From assembly GCA_050008715.1 (NCBI GenBank), contig JBEKMC010000001.1:25532-89531 (forward strand): DNA of 64,000 nucleotides, given 5' to 3'. A model generated the notes under the pieces. It was not told the origin of the DNA. It made no database searches and saw nothing but the letters and a program-made list of their open reading frames with translations. Both the position numbers and the translations under genes were made by a program. Positions 26,297-34,936 of the stretch are shown here, one piece after another (within the stretch, counting starts at the first letter, position 1; every line of letters starts with the position of its first letter). This DNA comes from JAKACA01 sp050008715 (lineage in GTDB: Bacteria > Actinomycetota > Acidimicrobiia > Acidimicrobiales > Bog-793).

Positions 26297-26351
26297 GCGC
26301 GCAGACCTCTGCCGTGCGGCACGCCGCACCCTGAATCCGGATACTTGAGAC

Positions 26352-27491
26352 GTGGCCACTGACTATTACGAGCTGCTCGGCGTCAGCCGGAACGCCAACG
26401 AGGACGAGCTGAAGAAGGCCTACCGCGCCCTCGCTCGGGAGCTGCACCCTGACGCCACGGGCGGGGACCAGGCGACCGAGGAGCGGTTCAAGGAAGTCAC
26501 GCTCGCCTACGAGACCTTGCGCGACCCGGAACGGCGCCGGCGCTACGACATGTTCGGGCCCGAGGGCGTACGTGGATCTGGCGCCGGCGGCGGAGGCGGC
26601 GGGGGCGACCCCTTCGGGTTCAGCGGCAACCTCGGTGACATCTTCGACGTCTTCTTCGGCGGTGGCGGGGGCGGTGGCTTCGGCAGCCAGGGCCGCCCGA
26701 GCGCACGCCGCGGTGCCGACGCCGAAGTCGTCCTCGACCTCTCGCTGACGGAGGCCGCCTTCGGGGGCACGAAGGACGTCAAGGTCAATACCCCCGTCGC
26801 GTGCACGACGTGCTCGGGCAGCGGAGCCCGGGCGGGGACCTCGCCGACCACCTGCCCCGATTGTCGCGGTGCCGGCCAGGTGCAGCGAGTGCGCCAGTCA
26901 CTGCTCGGGCAGATGGTGACCGCGACGCCCTGCAACCGTTGCCAGGGCACGGGCGAGACCGTCGCCTCGCCGTGCCCCGACTGCCGCGGCCAGGGCCGGC
27001 GCAACGAGGAGCGCACGCTGTCGATCAACGTGCCGGCCGGCGTCGACAACGGCGCCACCTTACGCGTGACCGGCAACGGTGCCGCCGCCCTGCGGGGCGG
27101 TCCCGCCGGGGACTTGTACGTGCATCTGCGCGTTGCGGCCGACCCACGTTTCGACCGATCCGGCAACGACCTCGTCGCCACTGTGCACGTGTCCTTCGCA
27201 CAGGCGGCGCTCGGTGCCGAGCTCGAGATCGAGACGCTCGACGGTACGTCGCAGATCGACGTGCCGCCCGGCACCCAGTCGGGCAAGATCATCCGCCTCG
27301 GCGGCCTCGGTGTCCCGAAGCTGCGCGCCCGCGGCCGCGGCGACCTGCTCGTGCACATCGTCGTCGACACGCCGACGAAGCTGTCGAAACAGGAGGAGGA
27401 CCTCGTCCGGCAGCTCGCCGAGCTCCGCGGCGAGGCCGTGGCACCGCCCGACCACGGCCTGCTGTCCCGCCTGCGCTCCCGCACGCACTAG
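26352..27491 (+). CDS. dnaJ: Chaperone DnaJ (379 aa)
   Basis: Hsp40 co-chaperone that delivers clients to DnaK and stimulates its ATPase. The J domain (1-70) carries the HPD motif in ELHPDAT. A Gly-rich linker with a GDPFGF/GDIFDVFFGG pattern follows. The four zinc-binding CxxCxGxG repeats are CTTCSGSG, CPDCRGAG, CNRCQGTG and CPDCRGQG. The C-terminal substrate domain is complete. Start is GTG 26352 with only a weak GAG upstream. It is probably co-transcribed with hrcA and rsmE. Confidence 0.96.
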   Translation: MATDYYELLGVSRNANEDELKKAYRALARELHPDATGGDQATEERFKEVTLAYETLRDPERRRRYDMFGPEGVRGSGAGGGGGGGDPFGFSGNLGDIFDVFFGGGGGGGFGSQGRPSARRGADAEVVLDLSLTEAAFGGTKDVKVNTPVACTTCSGSGARAGTSPTTCPDCRGAGQVQRVRQSLLGQMVTATPCNRCQGTGETVASPCPDCRGQGRRNEERTLSINVPAGVDNGATLRVTGNGAAALRGGPAGDLYVHLRVAADPRFDRSGNDLVATVHVSFAQAALGAELEIETLDGTSQIDVPPGTQSGKIIRLGGLGVPKLRARGRGDLLVHIVVDTPTKLSKQEEDLVRQLAELRGEAVAPPDHGLLSRLRSRTH

Positions 27492-27502
27492 CCGTCCTTC
27501 CG

Positions 27503-28315
27503 GTGCCACAGGCCGCGTCCGTCCCACCGCTCCTGCGACAGGCCGCCGCCCTCGTCTACGTGACGGACCTGGAGTCACCCGAGCTGAGCGCCGACGACGC
27601 CCATCACCTGTCGGCGGTGCTGCGGCTCCGCCCGGGCGAGGTCGTCGCCATCGCCGACGGTGCCGGGCGCTATCGCGGGTGCCGGGTGACCGCCGGGAGC
27701 ACCGGTGCCGACCCCCGGGTGGTCGCCTCGGGCGCGGCGGCGGCCGCCGGCCGCGTGGACCGCCGGCGCGGGCGGCCCGCGCCCGTCGTGCTCGAGCCGG
27801 ACACCGACGTGGCGGTCGTGGCGAGAGTGGAGCCGGAGCTGACGGTGGGTTTCTCGTTGGCGAAAGGTGACCGGGGCGACTGGGCGGTGGCCAAGCTGTC
27901 GGAGCTCGGCGTCGACCGCATCGTGCCGCTCGTGTGCGAGCGGACCGCCGTCCGCTGGAGCCAGCAGGCCGTCGACCACCAGATCGAACGTCTGCGGCGC
28001 ATCGCCCGCGAGGCGTCGATGCAGTCCCGCCGGGCGTGGCTCCCCGTGGTCCTGGACCTGCTGCCGCTGGCCGAGGCGGCCGCGACACTGGGAGACGGCA
28101 TCGCCTTGGCCGAGCCCGGCGGTGCGCCACCCTCCCTTGCACGGCCGACGGTCCTCGTCGGGCCGGAGGGCGGCTTCTCTCCCCGCGAGCTGGCGATGGG
28201 GTTCCCGCAGGTCGGGCTCGGGGACACGATCCTGCGGATCGAGACGGCCGCCGTCGTCGCCGGCGCCATGTTGGCGGGGTTTCGCGCCGGTGTGCTGGGG
28301 CACCATCCGGCCTAG
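27503..28315 (+). CDS. rsmE: 16S rRNA (uracil-1498-N3)-methyltransferase (270 aa)
   Basis: SPOUT-class enzyme that methylates U1498 of 16S rRNA. The N-terminal PUA-like domain contains DAHHLSAVLRLRPGEVVAIADG. The catalytic knot has SLAKGDRGDWAVAKLSELGVDRIVPL, and VGPEGGFSPRELA with LRIETAAVVA forms the SAM-binding trefoil. An insertion of about 25 residues (around GRVDRRRGRPAP) is present between the domains. The start is GTG 27503, 12 bp after dnaJ, consistent with co-transcription. The dnaJ-rsmE pair is conserved in actinobacteria. Confidence 0.93.
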   Translation: MPQAASVPPLLRQAAALVYVTDLESPELSADDAHHLSAVLRLRPGEVVAIADGAGRYRGCRVTAGSTGADPRVVASGAAAAAGRVDRRRGRPAPVVLEPDTDVAVVARVEPELTVGFSLAKGDRGDWAVAKLSELGVDRIVPLVCERTAVRWSQQAVDHQIERLRRIAREASMQSRRAWLPVVLDLLPLAEAAATLGDGIALAEPGGAPPSLARPTVLVGPEGGFSPRELAMGFPQVGLGDTILRIETAAVVAGAMLAGFRAGVLGHHPA

Positions 28316-28488
28316 CGGCGGCCTCAGAGTGACATCCGACCGCTGAGAGTAGTAGTCTTGACCGCGTTACGTGGTAATACTCGGTCCTGCCGCCAGAGAA
28401 CCATCTTCTGACGGGCCCCGGGCGAAGCAGGTTCGGGTAGGACGCGGCCCGCAACGAAGCCGCCGCGGAGAGAGGGTGCGAGGCGAAG

Positions 28489-29073
28489 ATGAGCACGGGA
28501 GCGGCGAGAGTTTCCGAGAACAGCCTGACCGACGACGAAGTGGCGCGCTACGCCCAGGTGGTCGGTCTTCGCCTGCGGGCCGTCCGGCGCCAGAAGCGCC
28601 TCTCGCTGCAGGCCGTCGAGCGTGCCTCCGGGGAGGAGTTCAAGGCGTCCGTCCTCGGTGCCTACGAGCGCGGCGAGCGCACCATCTCGGTCCCACGCCT
28701 GCAGCGCCTCGCCCAGATCTACGCCGTGCCGGTCGACCAGCTGCTGCCGGCCGACATGTCGCAGCCGCTCGGCCGCGCCGCTGCTGCCTCTGCTGCCGCC
28801 CGCACGACTGCGGGCTCGGACCGTACGGTGCGCAAGATCACGGTCCAGCTGGAGCGGTTGAACGAGGCGACCGGGCCCGAGCCGGACCTGCTCCGCCACT
28901 TCCTCGCCTCGGTGCAGGTGCAACGCCAGGACTTCAACGGCAAGGTGATCACGATCCGCGAAGGCGACCTGCGCGTCATGGCCTCGATGTTCGGCCGCAG
29001 CGTGGAAGCCCTCGCCGTCCGCCTCGAGGAGCTCGGCCTGCTGTACCACCCGAGCTCGAACGGCACCGGCTGA
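28489..29073 (+). CDS. BldD-like transcription regulator with c-di-GMP signature (194 aa)
   Basis: Homologue of Streptomyces BldD, the regulator that dimerises through a tetramer of c-di-GMP. The N-terminal XRE-type HTH (about residues 20-88) contains VLGAYERGERTISVPRLQRLAQIY. The C-terminal domain holds R146-Q-D148, eight residues, then R157-E-G-D160. This matches the BldD c-di-GMP signature RGD-x8-RQDD at its charged positions. A low-complexity Ala linker (about 95-110) joins the domains. ATG 28489 has GAGG upstream. A possible promoter (GTGACA, 18-bp spacer, TAGTCT) lies near 28330-28360. Its stop overlaps a CTG of hemW. Confidence 0.88.
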   Translation: MSTGAARVSENSLTDDEVARYAQVVGLRLRAVRRQKRLSLQAVERASGEEFKASVLGAYERGERTISVPRLQRLAQIYAVPVDQLLPADMSQPLGRAAAASAAARTTAGSDRTVRKITVQLERLNEATGPEPDLLRHFLASVQVQRQDFNGKVITIREGDLRVMASMFGRSVEALAVRLEELGLLYHPSSNGTG

Positions 29074-30341
29074 CCCTGCCAGCCTCCTCACCGGGCCCAG
29101 GCTCCTCGCCAGACCCGACCTTCTCGCCGAGCCCTACCTTCTCGCCGAGCCCAGCCGAGCTCGAGCTCGCCCGGCTGCCGCCCGTCGGACCGGGCCTGTA
29201 CGTCCACATCCCGTTCTGCGCCAGCCGCTGCGACTACTGCGCCTTTGCCACCTGGACCGACCGCCACCATCTGGCCGAGGCGTACGTCGACTCATGCCTG
29301 CGCGACTACGAGGCTGCACAGCGGTCTGGTGTTGGGTCGGTGACCACGATCTTCCTGGGCGGAGGCACGCCGAGCCAGCTGCCGAACGACGATCTCGTCC
29401 GGCTTCTCGCCGCCTTCGAGCACGACGACGGCGCCGAGGTGTCGGTCGAGGCGAACCCGGAGGACGTCACGGCGGAGTGGCTCAGCGCCTGCGTCGGTGC
29501 CGGCGTGAACCGCATCTCCCTCGGCGTGCAGTCCCTCGACCCTGTCGTGCTGAACGGCCTCGGCCGGCGCCACGACCCCGAAGCGGTGGCGCAGGCGGTC
29601 GCCAACATCGCGGCTGCCGGCATCGGGCGTTACAGCGTGGACCTCATCTACGGCGGCTTCGGCGAGACCGACGAGAGCTGGCTTCGGACCCTCGACGGCG
29701 TCCTCGGCCTCGAGCCGTCCCCCGGCCACGTCAGCGCGTACGCCCTCACCGTGGAGGCCGGAACGCCGCTCGCGCTCGATCGCGCCCGCCATCCCGACGA
29801 CGACGTCCAAGCGGTCCGCTACGAGCAGACCGACGCCGTGCTGAGCGCCGCCGGCATGTCCTGGTACGAGATCTCGAACTGGTCGCTGCCCGGCGAGGAG
29901 TCCCGGCACAACCTCAACTACTGGATGGAGGGCGACTACCTCGGGCTGGGGTGCGCCGCCCACAGCCACCGGGGAGGGCGGCGCTGGTGGAACGTGCGCA
30001 CGCCAGACCGCTACATCGAGCTGGTCGACTCGGGCGCCTCGCCGGAGTCCGTCTCCGAAACCCTCCCCCTCCCACAACGCCACCTCGAAGCCCTCGAGCT
30101 CTTCGTGCGCACCAGGCTGGGCGTCCCGGTCGACACCCTGGCAGACGCCCTCGCCACCGAGCCGGCGCTGCAGGATCTCGTCGCCGTCGACGGGAGGAGC
30201 GGGCGGCTCGTCCTGACGCTCGCCGGCCGCTTGCTGGCGAACGAGGTCGCGTGCCGCTTACGCCCAAATGCTCCGAAAGTGGTCGAGATGGCTGCGACGC
30301 TCGGTAGTCTTTCGACATGGCCGAACCGATCGTCTGGATGA
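29070..30341 (+). CDS. hemW: HemW-like radical SAM heme chaperone (423 aa), probable CTG start
   Basis: Radical SAM protein related to HemN but of the heme-chaperone type. The cluster motif is FCASRCDYCAF (CxxxCxxC, then F rather than a fourth Cys). Further motifs are GGGTPS, VEANPEDVT and NRISLGVQS. The C-terminal domain has NLNYWMEGDYLGLG. No ATG, GTG or TTG exists in frame between the conserved start of the fold and well inside bldD. The CTG at 29070 overlaps the bldD stop as CTGA, the same geometry as the ATGA junctions elsewhere here. The first 35 residues are Ser/Pro-rich and derive from an 18-bp tandem repeat. It overlaps the next gene by 25 bp. Confidence 0.85.
   Translation: MTLPASSPGPGSSPDPTFSPSPTFSPSPAELELARLPPVGPGLYVHIPFCASRCDYCAFATWTDRHHLAEAYVDSCLRDYEAAQRSGVGSVTTIFLGGGTPSQLPNDDLVRLLAAFEHDDGAEVSVEANPEDVTAEWLSACVGAGVNRISLGVQSLDPVVLNGLGRRHDPEAVAQAVANIAAAGIGRYSVDLIYGGFGETDESWLRTLDGVLGLEPSPGHVSAYALTVEAGTPLALDRARHPDDDVQAVRYEQTDAVLSAAGMSWYEISNWSLPGEESRHNLNYWMEGDYLGLGCAAHSHRGGRRWWNVRTPDRYIELVDSGASPESVSETLPLPQRHLEALELFVRTRLGVPVDTLADALATEPALQDLVAVDGRSGRLVLTLAGRLLANEVACRLRPNAPKVVEMAATLGSLSTWPNRSSG
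29085..29156. repeat. Four 18-bp tandem repeats in the hemW N-terminus
   Basis: Units at 29085, 29103, 29121 and 29139. The last two are ttctcgccgagccctacc and ttctcgccgagcccagcc. They encode the low-complexity stretch around TFSPSPTFSPSP, before the conserved HemW sequence begins. Confidence 0.8.
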
Positions 30342-30544
30342 GCACGCCGGCAGTGGCCGAGTACCTCGGCGTCAACACTCGCACCGTCTATCGCCTCATC
30401 GACGAGGGCGAGCTCACGGCGTACAAGTTCGGCCGCGTCATCCGGTTGAAGGAGGCCGACGTGCTCGCTTTCATCGAACACAGCCGCATCACTCCTGGCA
30501 GCCTCGAGCACCTCTACCCCGAGCCCGTGCGATCCGAGAGCTGA
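30317..30544 (+). CDS. Small excisionase/MerR-like helix-turn-helix protein (75 aa)
   Basis: A single HTH_17-type winged helix. STPAVAEYLGVNTRTVYRLIDEGELTAYKFGRVIRLKEADVLAFIE covers nearly the whole protein (presented only to show extent of similarity; key residues are the T-R-T-V-Y recognition helix). Such stand-alone domains include phage excisionases and BldC-type regulators. With no phage genes nearby and housekeeping genes on both sides, a regulator role is more likely. The ATG at 30317 lies inside the hemW 3' end, and the HIT gene follows after 8 bp. Confidence 0.8.
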   Translation: MAEPIVWMSTPAVAEYLGVNTRTVYRLIDEGELTAYKFGRVIRLKEADVLAFIEHSRITPGSLEHLYPEPVRSES

Positions 30545-30552
30545 GCCGATCC

Positions 30553-30894
30553 GTGGCCTGCCTGTTCTGCTCCATCGTGGCCGGTGACGTGCCGTCGACA
30601 GAAGTGCTCTCGACCGATCTGGCCTACGCCTTTCGGGACATCAACCCCGGCGCCCCCACTCACGTGCTCGTCGTGCCGCGGGCACACATCACCGACGCCG
30701 CCGATCTCGATCCCTCCCACGCCGTCATCCTCGCCGGCGTGTTCGCCGCCGCCCAGCAGGTTGCCGCCCTCGAAGGGCTCACCGAACGCGGGTACCGCCT
30801 CGTGTTCAACGTCGGCGAGGACTCCGGCAACAGCGTGCCCCACCTCCATCTCCACGTCCTCGGCGGCCGGCGCATGTCCTGGCCCCCTGGGTGA
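30553..30894 (+). CDS. HIT-family nucleotide hydrolase/transferase (113 aa)
   Basis: Histidine-triad protein acting on nucleoside phosphoramidates or similar AMP-linked compounds (HinT-like). The N-terminus has CLFCSIVAGDVPS with a potential zinc pair. The centre has DINPGAPTHVLVVPRAHI. The active-site triad is HLHLHVLGG near the C-terminus. GTG 30553 is chosen to give the usual short N-terminus. It lies 90 bp upstream of phoH. Confidence 0.93.
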   Translation: MACLFCSIVAGDVPSTEVLSTDLAYAFRDINPGAPTHVLVVPRAHITDAADLDPSHAVILAGVFAAAQQVAALEGLTERGYRLVFNVGEDSGNSVPHLHLHVLGGRRMSWPPG

Positions 30895-30984
30895 GGCGTA
30901 TTGATCCCGGGCGGTCGACCCACACCGGAGCGACCGTCGCCCGGTTCGGTGCGGGTCGGCTGGTAGCCTCGTCCTGATCACAGC

Positions 30985-32016
30985 GTGCCCTCGACCCAAG
31001 CCAAGATCCTCGTCCCCGGCAACCACCTCATGGTGGGACTGCTCGGCCAGAAGGACGAGCTGTTGCGGACCATCGAGCGGGCCTTCGAGGGCAACTCCAT
31101 CCACGTCCGTGGCAACGAGATCACAGTCGATGGGCCCGATGCCGGTCGCGTCGCCCATCTGTTCGAGGAGCTCGTGGCCCTGCTCGAGCACGGGCACTTC
31201 GTCGACGAGGCGAACATCGGGCGCTCGATCGAGATGGTGAAAGAGGATCTGCGGCCCTCGGAGGTCTTGACCACCGAGGTAGCCCGCTCACCCCGGGGCA
31301 AGCGCGTGCACCCGAAGACGGCCGGCCAGAAGCGCTACGCCGAGGCCATCACGGAGAACGTCATCACGTTCGGGATCGGCCCCGCCGGCACCGGCAAGTC
31401 GTATCTCGCCGTCGCCCTCGCCGTGCAGGCGCTGCAGGCAAAGCAAGTCAACCGCATCATCCTCACGCGGCCGGCGGTGGAGGCGGGAGAGCGGCTCGGG
31501 TTTCTCCCCGGCGACCTCCTCGCCAAAGTCGACCCCTACCTGCGACCCCTCTACGACGCCCTCTACGACATGCTCGAGCCGGAAGGCACCCAACGGCTCA
31601 TGGAGCGCGGCACGATCGAGGTGGCCCCGCTCGCCTACATGCGGGGCCGGACGCTCAACTCGAGCTTCGTGATCCTCGACGAGGCGCAGAACACGACGCC
31701 CGAGCAGATGAAGATGTTCCTCACGAGAGTGGGTTTCGGGACCCGGGTCGTCGTCAACGGCGACGCCACCCAGGTGGACATCCCCGGTGGCCGGTCCGGG
31801 CTCATCGGCCTCGAACCCGTGCTCGGCGGCATCGAGGGCGTGGCGTTCGTGCACCTCACCCAAGCCGACGTCGTGCGCCACCGCATCGTCCGGGAGATCG
31901 TGAACGCCTACGACCGGTACGCCGCCGCCCAGGCCGGGATCACGATCCCCGGCAACGTAGCGGCCGACTCCGGTCCTGCTGCTGCACAGGCGGGACCGAT
32001 CGCCCACGTGAGCTGA
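30985..32016 (+). CDS. phoH: PhoH-like ATPase (343 aa)
   Basis: Cytosolic P-loop ATPase of the PhoH/YbeZ family, linked to ribosome and RNA metabolism with YbeY. An N-terminal KH-like part precedes Walker A GPAGTGKS (about residue 133). Walker B is VILDEAQNTTPEQMKMFLTR, and GDATQVDIPGG is the sensor loop. The start is GTG 30985; a TAGCCT -10-like element lies 16 nt upstream. The order phoH-ybeY-corC-era is conserved in bacteria, and ybeY begins 8 bp downstream. Confidence 0.95.
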   Translation: MPSTQAKILVPGNHLMVGLLGQKDELLRTIERAFEGNSIHVRGNEITVDGPDAGRVAHLFEELVALLEHGHFVDEANIGRSIEMVKEDLRPSEVLTTEVARSPRGKRVHPKTAGQKRYAEAITENVITFGIGPAGTGKSYLAVALAVQALQAKQVNRIILTRPAVEAGERLGFLPGDLLAKVDPYLRPLYDALYDMLEPEGTQRLMERGTIEVAPLAYMRGRTLNSSFVILDEAQNTTPEQMKMFLTRVGFGTRVVVNGDATQVDIPGGRSGLIGLEPVLGGIEGVAFVHLTQADVVRHRIVREIVNAYDRYAAAQAGITIPGNVAADSGPAAAQAGPIAHVS

Positions 32017-32024
32017 GCGACGTC

Positions 32025-32564
32025 GTGCCCATCGAGGTGTTCGTCGCCGACGAGCAGTCCCAACAGCCCGTGGACATCAAGCGATGGGGTGCGCTGGCGG
32101 AGCGGCTGCTGGCCGAGCGCCGGCTCGGCTCAGACGTCGAGCTGAACGTGATGTTCGTGGACGAGTCGGCGATGGCGGCGCTGAACCAGCGTTTCTTGAG
32201 CCGTGACGGGCCGACCGACGTGCTCTCGTTCCCGCTCGAGGACGATCTCGTGCTCCCGATCGGGCCCCCGAAGTCGATGGCGCCGCGCGGCAGCGGCCCC
32301 GGGCGCCGGGGCGACGAGTTCGAGGACGACTCGCCAGGGCCGAGGATCCCGCTGCTGTTGGGCGATGTCGTGATCTGCCCGCAGGTGGCTGCTCGCAACG
32401 CTCCCGACCACGCCGGCTCCTACGACGACGAGCTAGCGCTGCTGCTCGTGCATGGCATCTTGCACCTGCTCGGCATGGACCACGAAGACGACGACGAGGC
32501 GGTCGCCATGGAGACGCTCGAGCAGGAACTGCTCGACCGTCACTACCGCCAGGCACCGGCATGA
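32025..32564 (+). CDS. ybeY: Endoribonuclease YbeY (179 aa)
   Basis: Zinc-dependent RNase involved in 16S rRNA 3'-end maturation and ribosome quality control. The metal motif HGILHLLGMDH is near residues 142-152, and the DVLSFPLE segment is typical. An insertion of about 25 residues (around PRGSGPGRRGDEFEDD) separates two core strands and is longer than in E. coli. GTG start at 32025. The stop overlaps the next gene's ATG (ATGA). Confidence 0.95.
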   Translation: MPIEVFVADEQSQQPVDIKRWGALAERLLAERRLGSDVELNVMFVDESAMAALNQRFLSRDGPTDVLSFPLEDDLVLPIGPPKSMAPRGSGPGRRGDEFEDDSPGPRIPLLLGDVVICPQVAARNAPDHAGSYDDELALLLVHGILHLLGMDHEDDDEAVAMETLEQELLDRHYRQAPA

Positions 32565-33907
32565 CCCCGCAGCTCGCCGTCATCACCTGGAGCTCCAGCG
32601 ACAGCTGGATCCTCGTGGCCGTCGTCGTCCTCATCCTCTTCTCGGCCGTGCTCGCCCTCGCCGAGACCGGCCTCACGCGGACGTCGCGAGCACGCTCCAA
32701 GGCGCTCGAGGACTCCGGTATCAGGGGCTCGAAGTCGCTTCGGCGGCTCGTGGAGTCGCCCGAGAGCTTCCTTGCCCCGGTCCTGCTCCTCGTCCTGCTC
32801 TGCCAGCTCGTGGCTGCCACCCTCGTCGGCGTGGTGGCCGCCCACGTGTTCGGCCCCTTCGGCGTGGCGGCGGCGACGCTGTTCGAGGTCGTCGTGATCT
32901 TCTTGTTCGCCGAAGCCGTGCCGAAGCAATGGGCCGTGCGCAACGCGGATCGCGCCGCCCTGTTCGCCGCCCCACTCGTGGCCGCCTTCGTACGCTTCCC
33001 ACCGGTGCGCGTGCTGTCGTCCGGCCTCATCGGCGTCGCCCGCTTCCTCACGCCGGGAGGCCGGCGGCCTCATGGCGGCAGTGAGATAACAGAGTCCGAG
33101 CTGCTCGCCTTCACCGACGTCGCCGTGGAGGAGGCCGCCATCGAGAGCGACGAGCGCGAGCTCATCCACTCGATCCTCGAATTCGGTGACACGATCGTCC
33201 GCGAGGTCATGGTCCCGCGGCCCGACATCGTCGCCTTCGCCGCCTCCACCCTCGTCGAGCGCGCCCTCGAGGACGCCATCACCGTGGGCTTCAGTCGCCT
33301 GCCCGTCTACGACGCCAGCATCGACCACGTCGTCGGCATCGCCTTCACGAAGGACCTCGTGCTGGCGGTCCGGCGTGGGCAGGCCGCCCGGCCGGTCGCC
33401 GAGACCGCCCGCGTCGCCCACTTCGTCCCCGAGACGAAACGCGTCGCCCCCCTGCTGCGCGAGATGCAGCGAGACCGTTTCCATCTCGCCGTCGTCGTGG
33501 ACGAGTACGGGGGCACGGCCGGCATCGTGTCGCTCGAGGACCTGATCGAGGAGCTTGTCGGGGAGATATCCGACGAGTACGACGTCGTCGAGCCAACGGT
33601 GGAGCCGCTCGAGGACGGCCGCTACCGGGTGCCGAGCATCATGGGTGTGGACGAGGTCAATGACTTCCTCGGGGCGGAGCTGCCGCTCGGCGACGACTGG
33701 GACACGATCGGCGGCCTCGTGATGGCAAAGGCCGGCCACATCCCGAGCGAGGGCGAGTCGATCGAGATCGACGGCTACCTCCTCGTCGCCGGCAACGTGA
33801 CCGGCCAGCGCATCGGGTCGGTGACGGTCGAGGCACTCGACGGCCGCGCACCGCTCCAGCACGAGGATGCCCCGTCCGACTCCGTCGAGACGAGTGTCGA
33901 TGAGTGA
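32561..33907 (+). CDS. CNNM/CorC-type membrane protein with CBS domains (448 aa)
   Basis: Predicted divalent-cation (Mg/Co) efflux or homeostasis protein. The N-terminal DUF21 membrane domain has about four helices (residues 15-165). A CBS pair follows (about 205-330; VMVPRPDIVAF, then AVVVDEYGGTAGIVSLEDLIEELVGEI). A CorC_HlyC transporter-associated domain lies at the C-terminus (YRVPSIMGVDEVNDFLG). It is coupled to ybeY (ATGA) and overlaps era by 8 bp. Transport of a specific ion is inferred from family only. Confidence 0.93.
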   Translation: MTPQLAVITWSSSDSWILVAVVVLILFSAVLALAETGLTRTSRARSKALEDSGIRGSKSLRRLVESPESFLAPVLLLVLLCQLVAATLVGVVAAHVFGPFGVAAATLFEVVVIFLFAEAVPKQWAVRNADRAALFAAPLVAAFVRFPPVRVLSSGLIGVARFLTPGGRRPHGGSEITESELLAFTDVAVEEAAIESDERELIHSILEFGDTIVREVMVPRPDIVAFAASTLVERALEDAITVGFSRLPVYDASIDHVVGIAFTKDLVLAVRRGQAARPVAETARVAHFVPETKRVAPLLREMQRDRFHLAVVVDEYGGTAGIVSLEDLIEELVGEISDEYDVVEPTVEPLEDGRYRVPSIMGVDEVNDFLGAELPLGDDWDTIGGLVMAKAGHIPSEGESIEIDGYLLVAGNVTGQRIGSVTVEALDGRAPLQHEDAPSDSVETSVDE

Positions 33908-34880
33908 GGCCGGCGGGGGCGAGGCCGGCGGCCGGGGCGGCGAGGCCGGCGGGGGCGAAGCCGGCGGCCAGAACGATTGGCCGGGCGGCGGCCGAGGCGG
34001 CGACGGGGACTGGGGGCCGGAGGAGCCGGCGGGCTTCCGGTCGGGTTTCGTCGCCCTGCTCGGCCGGCCGAACGTCGGCAAATCCACCCTCCTCAACAGG
34101 ATCATCGGCACGAAGGTGACGATCACGGCGTCGGTGCCGCACACGACACGCACCCGAGTCCGCGGCGTCCTCGACCGCCCGGACGCCCAGGTCGTGTTCC
34201 TGGACACGCCCGGCATCCACAAGCCGAAGACGGCACTCGGCACCCGCCTCAACGCCACGGCGTCACACACGATCTCCGACGTCGACCTGTGCGTGTTCAT
34301 GGTGGAGGCGAACGCAGCCATCGGCCCAGGTGATCGCTTCATCGCGGAGCGGCTCCCGACGGGCACGATCGTGGCGGTCAACAAGACCGACCGGGCGAAC
34401 CGGGAGGGCATCCTGCAGCACCTCGCAACGGCCGCCGCCGACCTCGGCATCGCCGACGCCGAGTACTTCCCCATCTCGGCTCGTACCGGAGACGGGGTCC
34501 CCGCTCTCGTCGAACATCTCGTCAGTCGTCTGCCAGAAGGTCCCCGATATTTCCCGCCGGATACCGTCACGGACGTGCCGGAGGCGTTCTGGGTGGCCGA
34601 GCTCGTGCGCGAGCAGCTCATCCGCCATGCCGAGGAGGAGCTCCCGCACTCGATCGCATGCCGGGTGACGGAGTGGGAGTGGCCCCGCATCCGCTGCGAG
34701 ATCATCGTCGAGCGCGACTCGCAGAAGGGCATCGTCATCGGCAAGGGCGGCTCGGTGCTCAAGGCCGCCGGCATTGCCGTGCGCCAGCAGCTGCCCCCGG
34801 GGGCGTACCTCGAGCTTTTCGTCAAGGTCGAGAAGTCCTGGCAGCGCCGCCCGGAGCTGATCGAGCGGCTGGGGTACTGA
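33900..34880 (+). CDS. era: GTPase Era (326 aa) with Gly-rich N-terminal extension
   Basis: Essential GTPase that binds the 3' end of 16S rRNA during 30S assembly. G1 is GRPNVGKST, G3 is LDTPGIHK and G4 is NKTD. The C-terminal KH domain has RCEIIVERDSQKGIVIGKGG. The first 48 residues are an unusual Gly/Ala/Glu-rich extension (EAGGGEAGG repeats) absent from normal Era, encoded by a GC-rich 15-bp-type repeat at 33905-33972. The ATG at 33900 overlaps the corC stop. This may not be the native start if the repeat inserted before it, but no other good start is seen before the G domain. Confidence 0.94.
   Translation: MSEAGGGEAGGRGGEAGGGEAGGQNDWPGGGRGGDGDWGPEEPAGFRSGFVALLGRPNVGKSTLLNRIIGTKVTITASVPHTTRTRVRGVLDRPDAQVVFLDTPGIHKPKTALGTRLNATASHTISDVDLCVFMVEANAAIGPGDRFIAERLPTGTIVAVNKTDRANREGILQHLATAAADLGIADAEYFPISARTGDGVPALVEHLVSRLPEGPRYFPPDTVTDVPEAFWVAELVREQLIRHAEEELPHSIACRVTEWEWPRIRCEIIVERDSQKGIVIGKGGSVLKAAGIAVRQQLPPGAYLELFVKVEKSWQRRPELIERLGY
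33905..33972. repeat. Degenerate 15-bp repeats in the era N-terminus
   Basis: Copies of gaggccggcgggggc and variants (gaggccggcggccgg, gaagccggcggccag), with a 6-bp insertion in the middle. They encode EAGGG/EAGGR units. Confidence 0.75.
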
Positions 34881-34883
34881 TAT

Positions 34884-34907
34884 TTTAGCAACATAACCAT
34901 TGCTAAA
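34884..34907. promoter_or_regulatory. Perfect inverted repeat upstream of the Rieske gene
   Basis: TTTAGCAA and TTGCTAAA are perfect 8-bp arms separated by CATAACCA. It is a rare AT-rich island, placed 4 bp after the era stop and 29 bp before the Rieske ATG at 34937. It has no T tract, so a protein-binding operator (MarR/ArsR/TetR-like symmetry) is more likely than a terminator. Confidence 0.65.
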
Positions 34908-34936
34908 TCACCGGGGCGCGGCGTACGGTTGCAGGC

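Noticed and set aside
26314..26329. Small hairpin between hrcA and dnaJ
   Set aside because: Only a 6-bp stem with 4-nt loop and no T tract; common by chance in such GC-rich DNA.
30317..30544. Prophage excisionase
   Set aside because: The domain fits, but there is no integrase, att site or phage gene. It sits inside a conserved housekeeping block.
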